A stretch of 6,680 nucleotides of DNA from Victivallales bacterium (GCA_016285335.1 JAEEQO010000166.1:1-6680); one strand, 5' to 3'; positions 1 through 5,826 are shown, counted from the first letter of the stretch. Translations and numbers: made by a program. Notes: generated by a model not told the origin, from the sequence alone.

Positions 1-1260
1 GGCAAGGTGACGGTGAAGGCCAACCAGACCGCGACGCTGAAGAACATCTGCCTCACGGCCGACGGCAATTATTACGCGGCGATGGTCGCGAAGAGCACGA
101 AGACCGCCGGGGTACTGGACGTTTACAATGTGAATGTGGTCGACGGCGTGTTCTTCAAGGACGCCGATGATGGCTGGAACAACGAGCCCACGAACAAGCC
201 CGTCGTGGATAATCCGGTTTCGATCCAGCGCGGCGTGAGCTCCGTCAAGCTGGACAACACGGATATGACCGACCGCGACGATTACCTGAATTTCGTCGGA
301 TTCACCGATTCCGTCGATTATGCCAAGCTCGATCTCGCCTCGACCACCTACCTGAGTTTCGATCTTTCCACGAACGGCGATGCGAAGTTCACGCTGTGGA
401 GACGCGACACAAAAACGGACAGTATCAAGAGCATCACCTCTACGACCCTGAAATCGAAGGACGGCTCAATCGCCACCAACACGACCAAGGCACAGATGCT
501 TGAAGTCAACGACAAGTACGAGTACTTCATCTCAATGGAGTCCAAGGACGCCGACAAGGGCGGATCCGCGTACTACAACGTCGAAATCAACACGGTGGAG
601 ACCCGGTTCTTCGACAGTGCCGACGGCGGCGAGAACAACTGGCTCTTCGACAAGAAGAAGAAAGTCTACAACGACGACGCCAATTTCCACACGAACACGT
701 TAACCGGATCCGGCGAACAGGCGATCATCCTCGACAACAACGAGAGCGGCGACCCGTCGTTCCAGAACTTCGTCGGGTATCAGGATTCCGCCGACTACGG
801 CAAGATCGTGATGGCGGAACGCGGCACCGTGTCCTTCAAGATCACGGCGCTCGCAGATGTGACGTTCGAGATCTGGCAGAAGACTCAGGACAAGAAGGGC
901 AATCCCACGGTGACTTCGCTCCAGAAGAAGACCAGCGTGAAGGTGAGTGACTACTCGATCGGATCCGCCAGGACGGAGGCGATTACGCTCGATGCGGGCG
1001 AATACTACGTTTCCGTGACGGCGAAGAGCACGAAGGCCACCAACAAGGGCAGTGCGTTCTACAACGTGACCGCGACCACGTTGTTCACGTCGCCCGCCGC
1101 CTCGCTCTCCATGCCGGAGACGGATTCTGTCGCCTCCGCGCTCGCCATGACAGACGCCCTCAGCCTCGGCCAGTACGATGCGGATGTTCTCGCCGGCGCC
1201 TCCGCGTTCGCTCTCGCCGAACTCGACGACAAGTCCGCCTGGCAGAGCCTGCTCGCATGA
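1..1260 (+). CDS. C-terminal part of a large secreted/surface protein with tandem PPC-like beta domains (5' end outside window)
   Basis: The frame is open from base 1 and stops at TGA 1258-1260, giving 419 residues; GTG at 7 is an internal valine, not a start. Three related domains are visible. The first is only its last part (about residues 1-49). The second (about 50-200) and third (about 201-361) each contain a FVG(F/Y)xDSxDY motif at residues 98 and 257. All three end in a (D/A)GxYY-like strand (KYEYF in the second) followed by YNV, at residues 42, 192 and 354, so the repeat length is about 150-162 residues. The pattern (charged DxxDYxK, then TxSFxxxxxxxxxFxxW, then GEYYVSV) resembles bacterial pre-peptidase C-terminal (PPC) domains, beta sandwiches found on secreted proteins. 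A 58-residue Ala/Ser/Leu-rich tail ends in SAWQSLLA and could be a type I secretion signal. No catalytic motif is visible. A structural or adhesive surface role is inferred; an N-terminal enzyme or repeat region outside the window cannot be excluded. Confidence 0.85.
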   Translation, partial: GKVTVKANQTATLKNICLTADGNYYAAMVAKSTKTAGVLDVYNVNVVDGVFFKDADDGWNNEPTNKPVVDNPVSIQRGVSSVKLDNTDMTDRDDYLNFVGFTDSVDYAKLDLASTTYLSFDLSTNGDAKFTLWRRDTKTDSIKSITSTTLKSKDGSIATNTTKAQMLEVNDKYEYFISMESKDADKGGSAYYNVEINTVETRFFDSADGGENNWLFDKKKKVYNDDANFHTNTLTGSGEQAIILDNNESGDPSFQNFVGYQDSADYGKIVMAERGTVSFKITALADVTFEIWQKTQDKKGNPTVTSLQKKTSVKVSDYSIGSARTEAITLDAGEYYVSVTAKSTKATNKGSAFYNVTATTLFTSPAASLSMPETDSVASALAMTDALSLGQYDADVLAGASAFALAELDDKSAWQSLLA

Positions 1261-1292
1261 ACTGAAACACCACAACCAAAACTAACATCTCG

Positions 1293-1335
1293 GCCCTCGG
1301 AATCGATTATGGTTCCGAGGGCTGTTTCTTTCTCC
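1293..1335 (+). terminator. Rho-independent terminator of the upstream gene
   Basis: GCCCTCGGAA (1293-1302) pairs perfectly with TTCCGAGGGC (1313-1322), a 10-bp GC-rich stem with a 10-base loop. A T-rich tract (TGTTTCTTTCT) follows at once. It lies 32 bases after the stop codon, so it separates the first gene from the promoter region downstream. Confidence 0.9.
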
Positions 1336-1379
1336 TGAAACGCAAATCAGAAATCTTTAGTCAATTGCGGATATTAAGT

Positions 1380-1408
1380 TTGATATTTCACGTGTGGCGT
1401 GTTATATT
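1380..1408 (+). promoter_or_regulatory. Predicted sigma70-type promoter for the AIDA-repeat gene
   Basis: TTGATA at 1380-1385 (consensus TTGACA) and TATATT at 1403-1408 (consensus TATAAT) are separated by exactly 17 bases. It is in the AT-rich stretch just after the terminator. Transcription would start near 1415, giving a leader of about 130 bases to the ATG at 1547 or about 310 bases to the ATG at 1726. The rest of 1336-1546 shows no other gene or strong hairpin. Confidence 0.6.
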
Positions 1409-1546
1409 TCGGTAAATATTTAGAAATGCGCACGGATTCAACCACACTTTTTATCTGTTTTTCGCACGCTGGAAAGCACATCCGGCCGCCCTGTTTTGAA
1501 CTTAAATCAACATAACATACACCTCAACATGAAAGGTTTTTGAGCT

Positions 1547-1642
1547 ATGTCAGAATACATCGTTGAAAACGGTCAGACTGTTTTCGACGATCCCAAGGCG
1601 CTGGAGGTCCTCGGCAAGAAAAAAGGATCCTTCGATTCCTGA
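1547..1642 (+). CDS. 31-codon ORF copying the N-terminus of the downstream AIDA-repeat protein; leader peptide or gene remnant
   Basis: ATG 1547 to TGA 1640-1642 encodes 31 residues beginning MSEYIVENGQT. This matches the start of the next protein (MNYIISNGET) at the YI, NG and T positions and by similar residues elsewhere. GAAAGG at 1531-1536 is a usable ribosome binding site 10 bases upstream, and a good promoter lies at 1380-1408, so translation is plausible. After about 11 residues the similarity ends. The rest (VFDDPKALEV, then KKK) has no AIDA repeat. A run of six A at 1619-1624 sits just before the end. Adding one base to the reading phase there opens a frame that reads DPSIPDDPDHVGELDDAV, acidic and protein-like, until it becomes the shadow frame of the next gene. 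It may be the 5' stub of a decayed paralogue, a short real peptide, or chance. I cannot assign a function. Confidence 0.35.
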   Translation: MSEYIVENGQTVFDDPKALEVLGKKKGSFDS

Positions 1643-1710
1643 CGATCCCGACCACGTCGGTGAGCTTGACGATGCCGTCGCGAAATCGAAACAGACAACA
1701 ACACAAAACA

Positions 1711-1715
1711 TAAGG
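1711..1715 (+). promoter_or_regulatory. Ribosome binding site of the AIDA-repeat gene
   Basis: TAAGG lies 10 bases before ATG 1726 in an A-rich stretch. This supports 1726 as the start over downstream ATGs such as 1789, which would cut into the first repeat. Confidence 0.55.
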
Positions 1716-1725
1716 CATACAAGAA

Positions 1726-4700
1726 ATGAACTACATCATATCCAACGGCGAAACGAGCAGCGGCATCATCCTGAACAGCAACGAATCCATGGCGGTGCTC
1801 GACGGCGGCGTCGCCTCAACGACCACGGTCAACCAGTACGGCAGCATGACCGTCTTTTCCGGCGGCACGGCGATCGAAACGACCGTCGACAGAGGACAGT
1901 TCACAGTCTCGTCCGGCGGCACGGCGGGCATCACCGCGGTCAACAGCCGGGGGATTGCGATCGTATCGTCCGGCGGCACGGCAAACGACACCACGATGTC
2001 CGGCGGGACTCTGGGCGTGCTGGAAGGCGGATGCGCGAGCAACGTCTCGGTTCAGGCCGGCGGCGCGCTGTATGTGGACAGCGACGGCAGTCTGACCGGG
2101 CTGATCGCGCTCGAAAAAGGCGCGCACGTCATCCCCTTGAACAGCGGCTGGAAGCTCGATTTCGACGTCTCCGGGGTCGCTCCGGGACCGGATGCGCAAC
2201 CGCGCGTCAGCGACCTCTCCCTGATCCCCGCGTGGAACGGGATCGACTTCGGAATCACGATCTCGGGGACGCAGGAAAACGGCGTCTACATCCTGGCGAA
2301 AGGCGCAACGGGGTTCGACTTCACCCTCGCGGCGGCATGCGCGGACGACGCGGCGTTCTCCGGCGTCATTTCCCTTCAGTCCGGGTTCGTGTACGGAGAG
2401 TCCGTGTATCTGCTTTCCGTGGCGGACGGCACCCTGTGCCTCACGGTTTCCGACGTGAAGGACATCGTGGACAACGTCAGGCCGACGGTCTCGAACGTTC
2501 AGGTCAGCACGACGGAACAGACTTACGACCCGGTCGTGGTCACGGCGGATTTCAAGGACGATCTCGCCGTGCGGTCCCGGCTGTACAAGCTCGGGAAGGA
2601 CGGCGAGTGGCTGGATTACGCGGACGGCGCGGTCGTGACGGAGAATACGACCGTATATCTGAAAGCCGTCGACGCGGCCGGAAACGAATCCGAGGAAGCG
2701 AGCTGCGAGGTCGCCAACATCCTGCCGCTCCCGGACGGCGCGGTGGTCGGCTTTGTCGTTTCCAGCAGGAATCTGGTCGTTTCCGCTGGTGAATTCTACT
2801 TGCAGACGCTCGTCTCCGGCATCGTTTATGACGACGATGAACCCGCCGCCGTTCATGTCGATATCGTTTCCGGCGGAACGATGGTGGAAACATCCCTGCA
2901 AATGGGTATCCTTCATATTTCGTCGGGCGGCGTGGCGAGCAAAACCGAGTTCGTTTCCAGGTGCGGCCTGACCGTTTCGTCCGGCGGCACGGCTGCCGAT
3001 ACGAATCTCACGTCCGGCGGCAGCATGCGGGTCGACTTCGGCGGCGTCGCAAACAATCTCCGGATCATTTCCAGCGGCGCCGAGTGCATGATCTCGTCCG
3101 GCGGCACGGCGGCCGGCGTGGACGTGCGGGACCGCGGGATTCTGGAAATCCTTCGCGGCGGCACGGCGACGGATGTGTCAGCGACACCGGAGCACCGTGA
3201 GGACGGCAGGATCGTTTTCGGCGGCATCCTGCGGATTCACGTCGACTCCGGCACGTATGCCGCCGGGAAAGTCGACGGCACCGGGTTCGAGATCAGGGAC
3301 GGGGTCGCTTCCGGCTGTCTGGTCGATTCCGGCCACCTGACAATCTACTCCGGCTGCAAGGCGGTCGACACCACGGTCGCGGCAGCCGGGGTCCTGCAGG
3401 GCTGTTACATCGAATCGGGAGCCGCGGCCGAAAGGACGGTCGTGACCGCCCGCGGCAGACTGACGGTCTCGTCCGGCGGCACGGCGACCGATGTCGTTGG
3501 TGAAAGCGGATCGTATCTTGAGCTTGTGGTCGCTTCGAATACCTATGTCAACGGCACATCCAACGGTTCCGCATTCGAGATCATGGACGGGCAACTGTCG
3601 AACTACACGATAGGCGGGGGCTATCTGACCGTTTATTCCGGCTGTACGGCGACCGATATCCATGTCGATATCGGCAACACTCTCGAAGTTTTGTCCGGCG
3701 GCACGGCGACCGCGGTAAGCGCCGGTTCCGGCGGCAAGCTGGAACTGACCGTGGCGCCCGACACGTATTTCGAGGGGAGTTCCAACGGTTCCGCGATCGA
3801 GATCAGAGACGGCAGACTGTCCGGTTACGCCATCGAATACGGCGGTGTTCGGGTGCTGTCCGGCGGCGTGATCGAAAACACCGCGATCTACGGCCTCCAC
3901 TTCGGCATGTGCCGGATTTCGGGCGGAAAAGCGATCAATACGACGGTCAACGCCGGCGGCCAGTTCTCGATCGCTTCCGGCGTCGCCGAAAACACAACCG
4001 TCGAAGCCGGCGGCAATTTCGCTGTTACATACAAGGGCGTCGCCAGCAATACCGTGTTCAAGGGGGATCCCGTCGTTTCGCTCGGTTCCGGCGGGAAACT
4101 GACCGGGCAGACGACGTTTGCCGAGGAGACCATGAGCCATGTATACGTCTTCAGCGGCGCGATCGTCGATTTCAACATCGCCGAGGTCGCGCCGGAAGCC
4201 GCCGCGAGGATCAACAACCTTTCGCTCATTCCGGGTTTGCCGGTCTACACGCTGACGGTCTCCGACACGCAGGCCGCCGGGACCTACACGCTGGCGGAAC
4301 GAGCGGCGGCGTTCGACAGCGTCATCACGATTCAGAACACGTCGGACGGCTCGTTCGGCACGCTGGCGGTCGGGGAGACGGTCCGGGTCGGCGACGCCGA
4401 CTACACGCTGAATCTCACGGACGGCCTGCTGTCCGTTGAGGTCGCGCCGGGGAGCCGGCCCGCGACGAAGGCGGTCCCGTACACCCTCGTTCTGAAGTCG
4501 GCGGAAGAGACGGGGCAGGCGTGCGTCATGGAGTATTCCACGGACGGCTTCGCGCACAAATTCCGCTTCACCATCGATTCCGACCGCCTGAGTTTATTCC
4601 GTCTGGCGGAGGGAAGCAACGCATGGCGCACCATGCTGGAAAGCAGCACGCTCTGGACGACCCGGTCCATCGAGAATATGACCGACGCCGCGCCGAAGCT

Positions 4701-5535
4701 GGTCACGGCCGAAGCGGACGGCAACGCGGACGTGTTCTTCGCCTACGCCGTCGGCATCTGGGAGGCCGGGTATGCGGCGAAACATGTCGGGTCCATCGGC
4801 GACGGCAGGTGGGACGGCACAAATGAACAGGTTACGCTCACCGGAAAGAACAGGATCGCGGACGTCATCAAGGCTTCGACCGACTCCAATATCCTGCTCA
4901 TGACGGATGACGAAAACGGAGATGCGCTTTTCGTGGATGACATCTACACCGACCTGCCTGGTTCGATTGAAGAACAGCAATCCCGTATCGCGCAGATTGA
5001 CGAAATCCGTGCCGGTGCCGGGAACGATATCGTAGACATGACCAGCCAGCGGTTCGAATACGTCGGCGACGGCCTCACGATTCGCGGCGGCGAAGGCAAC
5101 GACATCATTTGGGCGAACAAAGGCAACAACAAGCTCTTCGGTGATGCTGGAAACGACCGAATCGTCGGTGCATCCGGTAATGATGTCATTGTCGGTGGCA
5201 TCGGAAATGACCGCATGCACGGTGGCGGTGGCAACGACATCTTCACGTTCTGCGAGAATTGGGGCTCAGACAACGTGGAACAGCTCGCTTCCGGCACGGT
5301 CACGCTGTGGTTCGCGTCCGGCGACGAATCGAACTGGAACGCCGAAACGCTGACCTATACAGACGGCGAAAACAGCGTCAAGGTCTCCGGGGTTACAGCG
5401 GACAAGGTCACGCTCAAGTTCGGCGACGACGGCTCCGCTCAGTTTGCCTCGCTTGCGGACATGGGCGCATTCTTCGACGCTACCACAGAGCACATCTTCG
5501 AGGAATCCGGCAAGGGCATCCTTGCCAGTCTGTAA
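1726..5535 (+). CDS. Modular AIDA-type strand-loop-strand repeat protein with C-terminal RTX calcium-binding repeats (1269 aa)
   Basis: Probable giant surface or secreted adhesin-like protein. Domains by residue: 1-118, AIDA-type repeats built on SGGTA; 119-242, a beta module containing DLSLIP; 247-331, an Ig-like domain ending YLKAVDAAGNES; about 340-800, a second AIDA block, including a three-copy repeat at 502-722; 789-906, a second copy of the DLSLIP module (NLSLIP); 912-1092, a region I do not recognise, with WEAGYAAKHVG and TGKNRIAD motifs; 1097-1175, about seven RTX-like units (GGEGNDIIW, DAGNDRIVG, ASGNDVIVG, GIGNDRMHG and others); 1176-1269, a tail ending GKGILASL. AIDA repeats form a beta helix and in E. 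coli AIDA-I are heptosylated on serine; RTX units bind calcium and usually mark type I secretion. There is no N-terminal signal peptide and no autotransporter barrel, so type I export is inferred. It has 13 cysteines, many for an RTX protein. The start is set by TAAGG and by the N-terminus matching a typical repeat start. A terminator-like hairpin follows the TAA. Confidence 0.93.
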   Translation: MNYIISNGETSSGIILNSNESMAVLDGGVASTTTVNQYGSMTVFSGGTAIETTVDRGQFTVSSGGTAGITAVNSRGIAIVSSGGTANDTTMSGGTLGVLEGGCASNVSVQAGGALYVDSDGSLTGLIALEKGAHVIPLNSGWKLDFDVSGVAPGPDAQPRVSDLSLIPAWNGIDFGITISGTQENGVYILAKGATGFDFTLAAACADDAAFSGVISLQSGFVYGESVYLLSVADGTLCLTVSDVKDIVDNVRPTVSNVQVSTTEQTYDPVVVTADFKDDLAVRSRLYKLGKDGEWLDYADGAVVTENTTVYLKAVDAAGNESEEASCEVANILPLPDGAVVGFVVSSRNLVVSAGEFYLQTLVSGIVYDDDEPAAVHVDIVSGGTMVETSLQMGILHISSGGVASKTEFVSRCGLTVSSGGTAADTNLTSGGSMRVDFGGVANNLRIISSGAECMISSGGTAAGVDVRDRGILEILRGGTATDVSATPEHREDGRIVFGGILRIHVDSGTYAAGKVDGTGFEIRDGVASGCLVDSGHLTIYSGCKAVDTTVAAAGVLQGCYIESGAAAERTVVTARGRLTVSSGGTATDVVGESGSYLELVVASNTYVNGTSNGSAFEIMDGQLSNYTIGGGYLTVYSGCTATDIHVDIGNTLEVLSGGTATAVSAGSGGKLELTVAPDTYFEGSSNGSAIEIRDGRLSGYAIEYGGVRVLSGGVIENTAIYGLHFGMCRISGGKAINTTVNAGGQFSIASGVAENTTVEAGGNFAVTYKGVASNTVFKGDPVVSLGSGGKLTGQTTFAEETMSHVYVFSGAIVDFNIAEVAPEAAARINNLSLIPGLPVYTLTVSDTQAAGTYTLAERAAAFDSVITIQNTSDGSFGTLAVGETVRVGDADYTLNLTDGLLSVEVAPGSRPATKAVPYTLVLKSAEETGQACVMEYSTDGFAHKFRFTIDSDRLSLFRLAEGSNAWRTMLESSTLWTTRSIENMTDAAPKLVTAEADGNADVFFAYAVGIWEAGYAAKHVGSIGDGRWDGTNEQVTLTGKNRIADVIKASTDSNILLMTDDENGDALFVDDIYTDLPGSIEEQQSRIAQIDEIRAGAGNDIVDMTSQRFEYVGDGLTIRGGEGNDIIWANKGNNKLFGDAGNDRIVGASGNDVIVGGIGNDRMHGGGGNDIFTFCENWGSDNVEQLASGTVTLWFASGDESNWNAETLTYTDGENSVKVSGVTADKVTLKFGDDGSAQFASLADMGAFFDATTEHIFEESGKGILASL
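1774..2079 (+). repeat. AIDA-type repeat block 1
   Basis: Residues 17-118 hold about five strand-loop-strand units of roughly 18-20 residues. Their cores are LDGGVASTTTV, FSGGTAIETTV, SSGGTAGITAV, SSGGTANDTTM and LEGGCASNVSV, each followed by a short strand. The pattern matches the autotransporter passenger strand-loop-strand repeat family that includes AIDA-I and TibA. Confidence 0.85.
2080..2451 (+). repeat. Copy 1 of the DLSLIP module
   Basis: Residues 119-242 contain LDFDVSGVAP, then DLSLIP, then GTQENGVYILA, and close with a short strand LSVADGTLCLTVS. The same order recurs at 4090-4443. It caps the first AIDA block and precedes the Ig-like domain. I do not recognise a named family. Confidence 0.65.
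2461..2718 (+). other. Ig-like domain between the two AIDA blocks
   Basis: Residues 246-331 start RPTVSNVQVS, contain a VVVTADFKDD strand and end TVYLKAVDAAGNESEE. This opening and the final YxKAVDxAGN strand are typical of bacterial Ig-like beta-sandwich domains used as spacers in surface proteins. Only one copy is present. Confidence 0.7.
2863..4089 (+). repeat. AIDA-type repeat block 2
   Basis: Residues 380-788 hold many strand-loop-strand units with SGGTA, SGGVA or SGCxA cores. The block is interrupted by a longer three-copy unit at 3229-3891. Units near the end (SGGKAINTTV, SGVAENTTV, YKGVASNTV) are shorter and less regular, as if the helix is being closed before the second DLSLIP module. 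Confidence 0.8.
3229..3891 (+). repeat. Three-copy tandem repeat with FEI(R/M)DG core inside AIDA block 2
   Basis: Units begin at residues 502, 598 and 672 with LRIHV, LELVV and LELTV. Each continues with TYxxG, then a G-rich turn (SNGSAFEIMDG in copy 2, SNGSAIEIRDG in copy 3, DGTGFEIRDG in copy 1), and each ends in a strand plus an SG turn (TIYSGC, TVYSGC, RVLSGG). The offsets of 96 and 74 residues show that ordinary AIDA units are inserted between copies. Copies 2 and 3 are more alike than copy 1. Confidence 0.75.
4090..4443 (+). repeat. Copy 2 of the DLSLIP module
   Basis: Residues 789-906 repeat the order of copy 1: VDFNIAEVAP, NLSLIP, SDTQAAGTYTLA, then LNLTDGLLSVEVA. It closes the second AIDA block as copy 1 closes the first, which suggests a cap for the beta helix (inference). 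Confidence 0.7.
5014..5250 (+). repeat. RTX calcium-binding nonapeptide repeats
   Basis: Residues 1097-1175 contain GAGNDIV, GGEGNDIIW, NKGNNKLFG, DAGNDRIVG, ASGNDVIVG, GIGNDRMHG and GGGNDIFTF. From residue 1131 five units run in register every nine residues. They fit GGxGxDxUx, with Asn before the Asp in nearly all. Known RTX units fold into a calcium-bound parallel beta roll after type I export. One unit (NKGNNKLFG) has Asn in place of the key Asp. Confidence 0.9.
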
Positions 5536-5543
5536 TTCAAGGG

Positions 5544-5574
5544 CTTTTCGACGATTCAGAAGCGTGAAAAGTTT
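5544..5574 (+). terminator. Weak terminator-like hairpin after the AIDA-RTX gene
   Basis: CTTTTC (5544-5549) pairs with GAAAAG (5566-5571), and ACG (5551-5553) pairs with CGT (5563-5565), with one bulged G and a 9-base loop; TTT follows. It begins eight bases after the stop. The stem is A/T-rich and the T tract short, so it may only protect the 3' end or act together with the next hairpin. Confidence 0.4.
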
Positions 5575-5586
5575 GCCGCTTCGCTG

Positions 5587-5636
5587 GGGGCGCACATTCG
5601 TGCGCCTCGGTAAACTCGCTTACGCTCGACTTTTTT
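5587..5636 (+). terminator. GC-rich hairpin with downstream T6, possible terminator
   Basis: GGCGCAC (5589-5595) pairs perfectly with GTGCGCC (5600-5606) over an ATTC loop; a G-T and a G-C pair extend it to 5587-5608. TTTTTT lies at 5631-5636, 22 bases after the stem, so the classic stem-then-U geometry is not met. Termination here is possible but unproven. Confidence 0.4.
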
Positions 5637-5749
5637 GATTACCGCGGGGCGCGCACACTGCGTGTGTTGATACAGTGTCCGGCTTCGCTCGGACGGGGGC
5701 AAGCGGCAGGTGAGCGAGTCAGGAACGGAGACTTCGTCTCCCGAATTTT
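5637..5749. other. Gene-free intergenic hairpin cluster
   Basis: Several small inverted repeats follow each other: CACAC/GTGTG (5654-5658 with 5662-5666), an overlapping ACACTG/CAGTGT (5655-5660 with 5673-5678), GTCCG/CGGAC (5677-5681 with 5690-5694) and GGAGAC/GTCTCC (5727-5732 with 5736-5741), the last followed by CGAATTTTG. No convincing ORF is present. It may be an extragenic repeat element, a small RNA or stacked terminators. Confidence 0.5.
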
Positions 5750-5760
5750 GTGAATTGCGG

Positions 5761-5789
5761 TTGAAAAATGCGGTGGAAACGGGTATATT
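5761..5789 (+). promoter_or_regulatory. Predicted sigma70-type promoter of argG
   Basis: TTGAAA at 5761-5766 and TATATT at 5784-5789 have a 17-base spacer. Transcription would start near 5796, leaving a leader of about 45 bases that is too short for a riboswitch. I see no recognisable arginine operator. Confidence 0.7.
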
Positions 5790-5826
5790 GATAGGATAAG
5801 TTTTTTCCGACCAACCAACAACCATT

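Noticed and set aside
1426..1515. 29-codon + strand ORF starting MRTDSTTLF
   Set aside because: No ribosome binding site upstream and no similarity to anything around it.
1529..1543. Mini-ORF MKGF just before the 31-codon ORF
   Set aside because: Four codons, no ribosome binding site; could be chance.
1619..1625. AAAAAAG as a programmed -1 frameshift site
   Set aside because: The heptamer is not in the required phase with the frame of the 1547 ORF, and a -1 shift meets a stop before 1726. Simple insertion in the A run is the better reading.
1563..2792. 409-codon + strand ORF in another frame
   Set aside because: Arg/His-rich shadow of the adhesin frame beyond 1726. Only its first part (about 1625-1690) may be real sequence of a broken gene, discussed under the 1547 ORF.
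1816..2916. 366-codon minus-strand ORF
   Set aside because: Antisense shadow of the GC-rich AIDA repeats; rich in R, D, G and H with no domain pattern, and the opposite frame has clear repeat motifs.
1858..3707. Regular short repeats as a CRISPR array
   Set aside because: The repeats are 14 bases, coding, irregularly spaced and in frame with a long protein.
3178..4557. 459-codon minus-strand ORF
   Set aside because: Arg/Asp-rich repetitive translation opposite AIDA block 2; no ribosome binding site or family pattern.
4594..5220. 208-codon minus-strand ORF
   Set aside because: Shadow of the RTX region; no recognisable domain.
5556..5825. Minus-strand ORFs of 60-89 codons in the intergenic region
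   Set aside because: They run through the hairpins and the argG promoter, and their translations show no pattern.
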